A stretch of DNA of 33,449 nucleotides, taken from positions 1-33,449 of the forward strand of contig JAEWNJ010000073.1 in assembly GCA_023392795.1 (NCBI GenBank), read 5' to 3'. The position numbers were made by a program, and so were the translations under genes. This DNA is from Candidatus Cloacimonadota bacterium (GTDB lineage Bacteria; Cloacimonadota; Cloacimonadia; Cloacimonadales; Cloacimonadaceae). This document shows positions 1-6,012 of this stretch, in pieces; the stretch's first letter is position 1; each line of letters starts with the position of its first letter. Under the pieces are notes generated by a model. It did no database searches and was not told the DNA's origin. It saw only the letters and a program-made list of their open reading frames with translations.

Positions 1-2
1 GT

Positions 3-223
3 CAGAGACAGGCCATAACCCTGGCTTCAGTCGCATTTGGCGAGGCTGCAGGTGAGATGGGAAATTTTCCTCCTCGATGCAGCAAGTCACCAACTTCGAG
101 GACGATCAACTCTTGTCTCTAATGTCAAAGCTATCCCAGACTTTCAAACTAAACAAGGATGAGATTCAACAACTGGTACCGGTACTTCTTGATTTTAGGC
201 TCACTTTCAAACCAATTGGGTAA
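3..223 (+). pseudogene. 3' end of an unrecognised gene with an apparent -1 frame switch
   Basis: The frame beginning at base 3 is open from the window edge and reads like coding sequence (QAITLASVAFGEAAGEMGNF), then becomes Ser/Pro/Arg-rich and stops at 120-122. The -1 frame (positions equal to 2 modulo 3) is open from 56 to the TAA at 221-223 and looks like a helical protein tail (FEDDQLLSLMSKLSQTFKL, then DEIQQLVPVLLDF). Joining the two at about base 60-66 gives one continuous plausible C-terminus. The last 8-10 codons lie inside repeat copy A, so the repeat may have replaced the original end. An internal ATG at 77 has no ribosome binding site. The family is not recognised. It could be a pseudogene, a sequencing error or a programmed frameshift (see findings). 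Confidence 0.35.
59..102 (+). promoter_or_regulatory. Candidate -1 ribosomal frameshift signal
   Basis: The heptamer GGGAAAT at 59-65 has the X_XXY_YYZ form in the incoming frame (..G GGA AAT). After a 5-base spacer, TCCTCGA (71-77) can pair with TCGAGGA (96-102) as a 7-bp stem with an 18-base loop. The coding-like reading switches to the -1 frame exactly here. A chance match in a decayed gene is possible. Confidence 0.3.
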
Positions 224-382
224 AGTTTGGCGGAGCGTTTCTGTAGATAGCTGCATATCCATCTCGATCAGCCTATAGATCAAATCCAATAGTCGGCGGT
301 TCAGTACAATCCGCAAATCATCAGTCTTGTTTGGACTTCAGTTATTTAAGTCATGTTTACACACTCGATTTGGAAGAGAGCC
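190..382. repeat. Dispersed repeat, copy A (3' part only)
   Basis: This is a partial copy of the repeat found in full at 383-725 and 31392-31735. Clear similarity starts at about 190-197 (GGCTCACTTTCAAACC) and runs to GGAAGAGAGCC at 372-382, corresponding to about 546-725 of copy B. It is directly abutted by copy B, so A and B form a head-to-tail pair. The hairpin part is missing. It carries a 5-base insertion relative to B and C around 249-258. No gene lies in it apart from the frame end described at 3-223. Confidence 0.85.
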
Positions 383-725
383 TTTGTATTAACTCAATCC
401 CCCTTGCTATCTTGTAGTTGATACGCCTCCCATACACCGGTCATACACCGGTCGTACAATCGTATGACCGGTGTACGGCCGGCTCATTAGATGCGTATGA
501 AGCTCAAGATATGAAGATCATAGAACCGGTTGGGGATATTCTAAAAGCCTCACTTTCAAACCAAGTGGCTAAAGTTTGGCGGAGCTTCTCTGTAGATAGG
601 TTCTATCTCGATCGGCCTATGGATCAAATCCAATAGTCGGCGGTTCAGTACAATCTGAAAATCATCAGTCTTGTTTGGGCTTCAGTTTTGGAATCATGCC
701 TACCCACTCGAGTTGGAAGAGAGCC
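383..725. repeat. Dispersed repeat, copy B (complete unit, about 343 bp)
   Basis: The unit runs from TTTGTATTAACTCAATCCCC to GTTGGAAGAGAGCC and matches 31392-31735 along its whole length, with about 15% differences plus a few indels. The end motif GGAAGAGAGCC also precedes the unit, so units are bounded by this motif as in a tandem array. It contains a 21-bp-arm hairpin at 437-482. Of about 17 differences from copy C inside the one long open frame (418-636), only about two fall at third codon positions and one makes a stop codon, so the repeat is not protein-coding. Its 3' end lies immediately upstream of the promoter of the following operon. Confidence 0.9.
437..482. repeat. Long hairpin in repeat copy B
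   Basis: The arms 437-457 and 462-482 enclose the 4-base loop AATC. Of 21 pairs, 18 are Watson-Crick, two can be G-U in RNA and one is an A-C mismatch near the base. The core ACCGGTC/GACCGGT occurs twice in each arm, so the arm is itself made of two copies of CCGGTCATACA-like sequence. There is no T-tract after it, so it is not a typical terminator. Confidence 0.85.
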
Positions 726-751
726 GAAAAAAAGGGTGCCTAAAAATCCGT

Positions 752-779
752 TTGACAAAAAACGGGGGCTCAGAATAAT
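752..779 (+). promoter_or_regulatory. Sigma-70-type promoter candidate of the DUF134-Mrp operon
   Basis: TTGACA at 752-757 is followed after 16 bases by AATAAT at 774-779. The expected transcription start is near 786, about 45 bases before the first gene. The -35 is perfect and the -10 differs from TATAAT at one base. Confidence 0.6.
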
Positions 780-792
780 GAACATATGTTCA
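779..792. promoter_or_regulatory. 14-bp perfect palindrome, operator candidate
   Basis: TGAACATATGTTCA is a perfect 14-bp palindrome that begins on the last base of the -10 box and covers the expected transcription start. A protein bound here would block the promoter. The first gene of the operon encodes a helix-turn-helix DUF134 protein, the natural candidate for binding; this link is inference. Confidence 0.5.
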
Positions 793-793
793 C

Positions 794-807
794 TTGGCCA
801 ATGCCAA
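794..807. repeat. Inverted repeat in the operon leader
   Basis: TTGGC (794-798) and GCCAA (803-807) form a dyad with 4 bases between, next to the palindrome at 779-792; TTGGCCAA within it is itself palindromic. It could be a second operator half or a small leader hairpin 24 bases upstream of the start codon. Confidence 0.35.
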
Positions 808-830
808 ATACTGGTGAATCGGGAGACCAA

Positions 831-1277
831 ATGCCACGTAACAAAAGCTTGCGCATGCTGCAGGAATTGCCCATTGTGAAGGGATTTCGTCCTTTGTGGA
901 TGAGGGCAAATTACCGCCAAGCCGTGATCCTCAATCTTGAGGAATATGAAGTGCTGCGCCTGATCGATTATGAGGGGAAGATCCATGAAGAAGTGGCAGG
1001 AATGATGCAGGTGTCCCGTCCCACGGTTACCCGCATTTATGAATCTGCCCGCAGGAAGCTCAGCACCGCGTTGGTGGAGGGACGTTCCTTTCTGATTGAG
1101 GGCGGCGAGATCGGGATTGATGAACAGCACTATCTCTGTGAAGATTGTCAGCATCGCATCGCCTTATCGCCCCGGGATGATAGGCCCGGCATCTGCCCGG
1201 CATGCGGTTCGGACAAGATCATCAACTTGAACGATTGTTTTATCCGCGGTTGCCGCCGTTGTCGCAGATGCCGCTAA
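831..1277 (+). CDS. DUF134 (UPF0251) family DNA-binding protein
   Basis: This 148-residue protein has the DUF134 layout: a basic N-terminus (PRNKSLRMLQELPIVKGFRP), a central sigma-70-region-4-like helix-turn-helix (EEYEVLRLIDYEGKIHEEVA and VSRPTVTRIYESARRKL), then a zinc-ribbon-like CEDC...CPAC segment and a Cys/Arg tail (RGCRRCRRCR). The family is a putative DNA-binding regulator and often sits beside NifX/Mrp-type iron-sulfur genes. I chose the ATG at 831 because GGGAGA lies 4 bases upstream and the family starts with M-[PA]-R; an in-frame ATG at 786 has no such site. It is the first gene of the operon, with a promoter and palindrome just upstream, so autoregulation is likely. The cysteines could sense metal or redox state, which is inference. 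Confidence 0.88.
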   Translation: MPRNKSLRMLQELPIVKGFRPLWMRANYRQAVILNLEEYEVLRLIDYEGKIHEEVAGMMQVSRPTVTRIYESARRKLSTALVEGRSFLIEGGEIGIDEQHYLCEDCQHRIALSPRDDRPGICPACGSDKIINLNDCFIRGCRRCRRCR

Positions 1278-1334
1278 GCAATAGACTAAAACCAAACAAC
1301 ATGGACTCATATAAAGTAAGATTAGGAGAACCCA

Positions 1335-1667
1335 ATGAAACTAGCCATTCCACTCGCAGGGGGCGAACTCAGCTCCCACTTTGGTCACTGTGAAGCCTTC
1401 GCGGTATTCACTATTGAAGACGCCAAGATCGTCAAAGAAGAAAGAATTGATCCTCCGGTGCATGAGCCGGGATCGCATCCCCGTTTTTTGCATGAAATCG
1501 GCGTCAGCGTCGTAATAGCCGGCGGCATGGGCATGAAGGCGCAGGAATTGATGCAGCAAAACGGCATCGAAGTGATTATCGGAGTGTGTCCATTGCCTCT
1601 GAATGAATTGGTGCAGATGTACATCGACAACAAGCTGGAGGGTGGTGACAACCGCTGCGACCACTGA
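1335..1667 (+). CDS. NifX/NafY-type dinitrogenase iron-molybdenum cofactor family protein
   Basis: This 110-residue single-domain protein starts with the family signature MKLAIPLAGGELSSHFGHCE, followed by VIAGGMGMKAQELMQQNGIE and the C-terminal LNELVQMYIDNKLE helix. Family members bind iron-sulfur or molybdenum-copper clusters; 'orange protein' of Desulfovibrio is one. The conserved His-Phe-Gly-His-Cys stretch is the likely cluster region. The start ATG has AGGAGA 5 bases upstream. The gene ends in a TGATG overlap with the following ATPase gene, which suggests translational coupling. Nothing else indicates nitrogen fixation, so a nif role is unlikely. Confidence 0.88.
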   Translation: MKLAIPLAGGELSSHFGHCEAFAVFTIEDAKIVKEERIDPPVHEPGSHPRFLHEIGVSVVIAGGMGMKAQELMQQNGIEVIIGVCPLPLNELVQMYIDNKLEGGDNRCDH

Positions 1668-2518
1668 TGAGAATTGCCATTGCCAGCGGCAAGGGTGGAA
1701 CAGGCAAGACAACCCTGGCGGTGAATCTTGCCACCTTGCTTGCTGAGACGAAAAGCACACTGCTCCTGGATCTGGATGTGGAGGAGCCCAATAGCGGTAT
1801 CTTCATCAAGGGTAAGGAATTGGGAGTTCACAAGGCTGTGCGTATGGTGCCTCAGTGGGATCAGAAAGCTTGCAGTCTCTGTGGAAAATGCCCTCCATAT
1901 TGCCGTTACAATGCGGTGATCCGCCTGGGTGATTACATCATGGTGCTACCCGAGCTTTGTCATTCCTGCCATGCCTGCAGTGAGCTGTGTCCTGAAGCTG
2001 CTTTACCCATGCAGGCCATGCCTCTGGGCACGATCAGACAGTATCGGGCTGATAATCTTGACTTTGTGGAAAGCAGGCTGGATATCGGATTGGAACAGGC
2101 TTCACCGCTGATTGCGCAGAGCCTGAGTTATGCCGATCAGCACTTTGCGACTCACCGGTATCAGATTCTGGATAGCCCTCCGGGAACGTCATGCGCCATG
2201 ATATCTGCCACCAGGACAGCGGATTATGTGATCCTGATCACCGAGCCTACTCCTTTTGGACTCTATGACCTCAGCCTGGCGGTTCAGACCATGCGACACC
2301 TGGGTATCCCGTTTGGTGTGGTGATAAACCGCTGGGGCATCGGGAATAGCGATGTATTGGACTATCTGGAAAGGGAGGATATCAAGCTGCTGGCGAAGAT
2401 CCCTCATTCCCGGGAGATCGCCTCATCATATTCCAAGGGGAGCATGCTCTACCACGCTTTTTCGGAGTTTGATGAAGCTCTGCAGCAAATCGCAACCCAT
2501 CTGGAGGCCAGGTCATGA
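1667..2518 (+). CDS. MinD/NifH-superfamily ATPase with inserted 2[4Fe-4S] ferredoxin domain (first paralogue)
   Basis: The 283-residue protein opens with a deviant Walker A (SGKGGTGKTT, signature Lys9 and Lys14), has LLLDLDVEEPN as the switch region and ILDSPPGTSC as Walker B. Inserted are two four-cysteine motifs, Cys69/72/75/79 and Cys98/101/104/108, each of CxxCxxCxxxC(P) type for a [4Fe-4S] cluster. This fusion is typical of the ATPases found with NifX/'orange protein' clusters. It probably couples nucleotide binding to cluster assembly or electron transfer in the cytoplasm. It overlaps both neighbours (TGATG and ATGA), so it is part of a tightly coupled operon. The motif placement is identical to that in the next gene. 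Confidence 0.9.
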   Translation: MRIAIASGKGGTGKTTLAVNLATLLAETKSTLLLDLDVEEPNSGIFIKGKELGVHKAVRMVPQWDQKACSLCGKCPPYCRYNAVIRLGDYIMVLPELCHSCHACSELCPEAALPMQAMPLGTIRQYRADNLDFVESRLDIGLEQASPLIAQSLSYADQHFATHRYQILDSPPGTSCAMISATRTADYVILITEPTPFGLYDLSLAVQTMRHLGIPFGVVINRWGIGNSDVLDYLEREDIKLLAKIPHSREIASSYSKGSMLYHAFSEFDEALQQIATHLEARS

Positions 2519-3387
2519 AGGAAATCGTTTGCATCTCCGGAAAAGGCGGAACCGGGAAAAGCTCCGTGGTATCCGCATTATCCTGGATAGCCAGAGAAAA
2601 CCTCGTGGTAACGGATTGTGATGTGGACGCGGCAGATCTGCACCTGATCTTCGCTCCCGTAGCGCGCCAGACAGAGGAGTTTCACAGTGGGATCAAGGCC
2701 GTGATTGATCCGGACAAGTGTATTGGCTGCGCTTTATGTGCTCAGAAATGCCGCTTTGATGCCATCGTGAAAAGCGGCAAGATCTATGAAGTGCAAGCTC
2801 TGGATTGTGAGGGCTGCGGATACTGTTATCATCTATGTCCCGCAGGGGCCATCACTCTACCCGAACAAGCGGTGGGACAGTGGTACATCAGTGACACCCG
2901 CTTTGGTTGCAGCCTGGTACATGCTCGCCTTGGCATCGGCGCCGACAATTCCGGAAAGCTTGTGGCAAAAGTGAAAAACGAGGCTAAAGCACTGGCACAG
3001 AGGGAAACAAAGGACTTCCTCCTGGTGGATGGTTCACCGGGAATCGGATGTCCGGTAATCTCATCTCTATCTGGAGCGGACGCGGTTTTGATGGTTACGG
3101 AGCCAAGCCTTTCCGCTCAAAGCGATCTGCAAAGGCTGTGGGAATTGATTCAGAAGTTTCGCATCCCGGCAGCCTGCATCATCAACAAAGCTGATATCAA
3201 TCCAGACATCAGCGTGCAGATCAAGAAGTGGCTAAAGAAAGTAGGGATAAGGCATCTGGCGGATCTGGATTATGATACAGACTTTCAAATCGCCATTACC
3301 AATGGCAAGAGCGTGACAGAAGTGAACTACGCAAAATGGCACCCCATATTCACAGCAATCTGGGATGGCCTGAAGGAGATACAATGA
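2515..3387 (+). CDS. MinD/NifH-superfamily ATPase with inserted 2[4Fe-4S] ferredoxin domain (second paralogue)
   Basis: This 290-residue protein has SGKGGTGKSS as deviant Walker A, VVTDCDVDAADLHLIF, and LLVDGSPGIGCPV. Its eight ferredoxin cysteines are at residues 69/72/75/79 and 98/101/104/108, exactly the same positions as in the upstream gene, so the two arose by tandem duplication. Sequence elsewhere has diverged (for example GSPGIGC against SPPGTSC), which suggests they work as a heterodimer or on different partners rather than redundantly; that is inference. It is linked by ATGA overlaps on both sides. Confidence 0.9.
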   Translation: MKEIVCISGKGGTGKSSVVSALSWIARENLVVTDCDVDAADLHLIFAPVARQTEEFHSGIKAVIDPDKCIGCALCAQKCRFDAIVKSGKIYEVQALDCEGCGYCYHLCPAGAITLPEQAVGQWYISDTRFGCSLVHARLGIGADNSGKLVAKVKNEAKALAQRETKDFLLVDGSPGIGCPVISSLSGADAVLMVTEPSLSAQSDLQRLWELIQKFRIPAACIINKADINPDISVQIKKWLKKVGIRHLADLDYDTDFQIAITNGKSVTEVNYAKWHPIFTAIWDGLKEIQ

Positions 3388-3725
3388 AAATAGCTTTCAC
3401 ATCAGCCGGCGAAGGCTGGGATGCCCTGATCGATCCCAGATTTGGCCGCACAGACTTCATCCTGGTGTATGATGAAGATACAGACACTCTCACCTGCGCG
3501 GATAATCGCGAGATTAAACAAGTGGAGCATGGCGCCGGACCCAAAACCGCGGAGAAGATCTTCGAGCTGAAGCCCCAGATCCTGATCACGGGGAACGGTC
3601 CCGGAGGCAATGCCGCCGCGATCCTAAGCAAAATGAACATCAAAATCCTGGTTGGCGCGGGTGGAATGAGCATCCGTGAAGCTTATACAGCATATCAAAA
3701 CAATCAACTTAAAGAAGGAGCATAA
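3384..3725 (+). CDS. NifX/NafY-type cluster-binding family protein, second copy
   Basis: The 113-residue protein (MKIAFTSAGEGWDALIDPRF) carries the family core FGRTDFILVYDEDT, HGAGPKTAEKI, ILITGNGPGGNAAAIL and a C-terminal AYTAYQNNQLKEGA. It is the same family as the gene at 1335 but a different subfamily, lacking the HFGHCE motif (here DPRFGRTDF). The start at 3384 is chosen because GGAG lies 6-9 bases upstream and it gives an ATGA overlap with the preceding gene; the open frame extends back to 3336 without support. Having one NifX-type protein on each side of an ATPase pair suggests two carrier or scaffold proteins served by two ATPases. Confidence 0.87.
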   Translation: MKIAFTSAGEGWDALIDPRFGRTDFILVYDEDTDTLTCADNREIKQVEHGAGPKTAEKIFELKPQILITGNGPGGNAAAILSKMNIKILVGAGGMSIREAYTAYQNNQLKEGA

Positions 3726-3727
3726 TC

Positions 3728-3967
3728 ATGCCAAATCGTGATGGAACCGGCCCAATGGGCGATGGGCGTCCGGGACGCGGAATGGGTCCCTGTGCAAAAA
3801 GTGGATTCTTCGGTTGTGGCCGCAGATTCGGTCGTGGATTTCGTGGACGCTGGCAGGGAAACACTCCCTACCGTGCGGATTATCAGTATTCCAGAGAAAA
3901 CCTGGAAGCGGAAAAGCAAGAATTGGAAGCTCAACTAAACTGGATAAATAAGGAATTGGAAAAGTAA
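3728..3967 (+). CDS. DUF5320 small Gly/Arg-rich protein
   Basis: This 79-residue protein has the DUF5320 pattern: an N-terminal MPNRDGTGPMGDGRPGRGMG, a Cys-Gly-Arg-rich middle (CAKSGFFGCGRRFGRGFRG) and a C-terminal coiled-coil helix (ENLEAEKQELEAQLNWINKE). The family is of unknown function and is commonly found next to NifX-like and Mrp genes in anaerobes. GGAG precedes the start by 9 bases. It is followed by the Mrp gene with no gap. The two cysteines and the glycine/arginine-rich part could contact a cluster or nucleic acid, but nothing here decides this. Confidence 0.82.
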   Translation: MPNRDGTGPMGDGRPGRGMGPCAKSGFFGCGRRFGRGFRGRWQGNTPYRADYQYSRENLEAEKQELEAQLNWINKELEK

Positions 3968-4777
3968 ATGGCAGACGAAAAAGACCTACAGGTAAGCAAA
4001 AACCTGAGTAAGATCAAGCACCGGATCATGGTAATGAGCGGTAAAGGCGGCGTGGGCAAGAGCTTCGTGGCGGTGAATCTCGCTTATGGCCTGGCCATGC
4101 AGGGAAAGACCGTCGGCATCCTGGATGCGGATGTGCATGGCCCCTCGGTGGTCAAACTCACCGGCATCGAGGGAGTTGGAATCCCCATGGATGAAGCTTC
4201 CGGCATGCCTGCCCCGATCGCGGCTCTCTCCAATCTCTATGTGCTGAGTGTGGCATCCCTGATATCTTCGGAGGATAGTGCCCTGATCTGGCGCGGTCCC
4301 ATGAAGATGGCACTGATCAAGCAGTTCTTCAGCGATTTTGAGTGGCCCGAGCTGGATTATCTGATCATCGATTGCCCTCCCGGAACCGGTGATGAACCGC
4401 TTTCCATCGTGCAGACCCTGGGCACAGTGGATGGCGCGATCATCGTAACCACTCCTCAGGATATCGCCATTCTGGACGTGAAGAAAAGCGTGGATTTTGC
4501 CCATAAACTGAATCTGAAGATCCTCGGCGTAGTGGAAAACATGAAGTATTTCCGCTGTCCCGATTGTGGCAAGATCACTCCGATCTTCCAGGGGCAACAG
4601 CTGGAAAAGATGATCTTTGATCATCAGCTGGACCTCCTGGCGGAGCTCGAAATGGAGCCCAATATCGTAATATCAGGTGATCAGGGCAAGCCCTTCATCT
4701 ACTTCTACAACAAACTGCCCGCGGCTCAAACCCTGCTGGAAATGGTGCGGCGGGTGTTAGAAAAGGTAGAGGGCTGA
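3968..4777 (+). CDS. mrp: Mrp/NBP35-type iron-sulfur cluster carrier ATPase
   Basis: This 269-residue protein has a deviant Walker A (SGKGGVGKS, residues 24-32), DADVHGPSVVKL, IWRGPMKM, and Walker B IIDCPPGTGDE, all Mrp/ApbC/NBP35 hallmarks. The CxxC pair Cys197-Cys200 (RCPDCGK) that bridges a cluster between subunits in this family is present. There is no N-terminal MIP18/DUF59 domain, so it is the short archaeal/bacterial form. It is the last gene of the operon, followed by a terminator. The likely role is carrying or inserting a [4Fe-4S] cluster for the products of the same operon. Confidence 0.92.
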   Translation: MADEKDLQVSKNLSKIKHRIMVMSGKGGVGKSFVAVNLAYGLAMQGKTVGILDADVHGPSVVKLTGIEGVGIPMDEASGMPAPIAALSNLYVLSVASLISSEDSALIWRGPMKMALIKQFFSDFEWPELDYLIIDCPPGTGDEPLSIVQTLGTVDGAIIVTTPQDIAILDVKKSVDFAHKLNLKILGVVENMKYFRCPDCGKITPIFQGQQLEKMIFDHQLDLLAELEMEPNIVISGDQGKPFIYFYNKLPAAQTLLEMVRRVLEKVEG

Positions 4778-4825
4778 TCTCAGCGATCAGACCAACCAAA
4801 GCCTCGCTAGTTCTCAAGCACAGAA

Positions 4826-4854
4826 AAAGGCTGCTCCCAGAAAGAGCAGCCTTT
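4826..4854. terminator. Bidirectional rho-independent terminator
   Basis: The 11-bp stem AAAGGCTGCTC (4826-4836) / GAGCAGCCTTT (4844-4854) encloses a 7-base loop. The + strand continues TTTGTGTT and the - strand continues TTTTTCTG, so it can serve both the mrp operon and the convergent operon ending at 4874. Confidence 0.88.
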
Positions 4855-4873
4855 GTGTTATCAGTTATGTTTA

Positions 4874-6004
4874 TCAGGATTCTATCACTTCCACGTTAGC
4901 ACGGGGAAGGCTAATCTTGGTGCCATCATCAAACTCAGCTTCCATAATGCGAACCAGGGTTTCGGATTCCACTTTCGTGAGCTCTTCCGGTAGCGCGGTA
5001 ACTTTGGCAATGCGTCCGAAATTGGGCTGACGAATCACGCGGACGAGGGTACCGATCTCCAGGATGGGCAGACTGGCTTCTTTGGTCACCAGTTCGTTCT
5101 CACTAAACTCCATCGGGATGATGATTTCGGGGCGGATCACACCCGCACGGATCTGAGTATGACCATGTACAGAGGCCATACGTCCGTTAAATTGCTTCAG
5201 TAGCGTAAAGGTTTTATTGGCCATAGTGATCTTGCCGAAACCTTCGGTGCAGATGATGGTGAGGCCGATGTTCTCGTGGCCGGTGATGGCGACGCCGATA
5301 TCGTAGCCCAGGAGCTTTTTGATGTCCTGATCGTCGATGCCTCCGGTGATGATGGCTTTTACGCCATGTTTACGCGCACTGTCGATCACATCAAAGCGAA
5401 TGAAGCTCCCGGCAATGATGATCTTATCCTTGCAGGAATCATCGATCTTGGCAGGATCAAGCTCCTCATCGGGTCTGGTGGCGAGCATTTTCAGCTCTCC
5501 CGTGGTTTCATCGCCGATGCCAAAGATGCCCTGGATATAGGCGCTCTTGTTTTCGATGACCACACCTTCACCCTCGATCACATCGGTCACGATACCATCC
5601 ATAAAGGCTTTCACCTGCACGGGGATACGGGGTTCACGCAGGAGCACCTGGCCGGTGACGGCGGAGATGTTTTCCACTTCTCCTTCCACCGGAGAGCGTA
5701 CTTCGCTTTTGAAGAAACCGAGGCCAAAGAGGCCTTTGTTCTCCGCCAATACGGTCTTTTTGGTGATCTGATCACCGGGTTTGATCTTGATGTACTGTTC
5801 CAATTGAGCGGGGGTAACCCCGAGTTTATTGGCCAGGTTGAAGGGGACGACCTTTCCGGGTAACAGGGTTTGTGCTACCACGTCTTCGCCTTTCACCTTG
5901 GCACCTTTCTTTACCAAAACCTCTCCTTTGAGAGGCAGAATGCGTTCTTTACGCAGGATGATGCTATCGGTTACGGTTAATCCGGCAGAATATGCTTGTC
6001 CCAT
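4874..6004 (-). CDS. Unknown protein with barrel-sandwich-like segments, partner of the MutL-like gene
   Basis: I do not recognise this 376-residue protein. Visible features: no signal peptide or membrane segment; at least two segments resembling lipoyl/barrel-sandwich hammerheads (LKGEVLVKKGAKVKGEDVVA about residues 25-45 and VRSPVEGEVENISAVTGQVL about residues 103-122); a central alpha/beta-like part (KIIIAGSFIRFDVIDSARK, AIITGGIDD, IGLTIICTEGFG); and a C-terminal KOW-like beta segment (IGTLVRVIRQPNFGRIAKV). The start has AGGAGGAAGC directly upstream. It begins 8 bases after the MutL-like gene and is last in the operon, so it probably works with that protein. Confidence 0.8.
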   Translation of the reverse strand: MGQAYSAGLTVTDSIILRKERILPLKGEVLVKKGAKVKGEDVVAQTLLPGKVVPFNLANKLGVTPAQLEQYIKIKPGDQITKKTVLAENKGLFGLGFFKSEVRSPVEGEVENISAVTGQVLLREPRIPVQVKAFMDGIVTDVIEGEGVVIENKSAYIQGIFGIGDETTGELKMLATRPDEELDPAKIDDSCKDKIIIAGSFIRFDVIDSARKHGVKAIITGGIDDQDIKKLLGYDIGVAITGHENIGLTIICTEGFGKITMANKTFTLLKQFNGRMASVHGHTQIRAGVIRPEIIIPMEFSENELVTKEASLPILEIGTLVRVIRQPNFGRIAKVTALPEELTKVESETLVRIMEAEFDDGTKISLPRANVEVIES

Positions 6005-6012
6005 GCTTCCTC

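Noticed and set aside
418..636. 72-codon open frame (TTG start) inside repeat copy B, matching a frame in copy C
   Set aside because: Copy C has an in-frame stop, and nearly all substitutions between the copies are at first and second codon positions, so there is no sign of selection on a protein.
190..725. CRISPR-like tandem repeat
   Set aside because: Units are about 345 bp, directly abutting, and there are no short repeats separated by unique spacers.
786..830. Longer start for the DUF134 gene
   Set aside because: No ribosome binding site before 786, it would begin at the expected transcription start, and the family N-terminus begins at 831.
645..1154. 169-codon open frame on the - strand opposite the DUF134 gene
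   Set aside because: It is antisense to a recognised family protein with its own ribosome binding site, and its product (His/Leu/Pro-rich) resembles no family.
5276..5863. 195-codon open frame on the + strand
   Set aside because: It is the antisense shadow of the 376-residue gene, rich in His/Asp/Phe as expected for reverse-complement translation.
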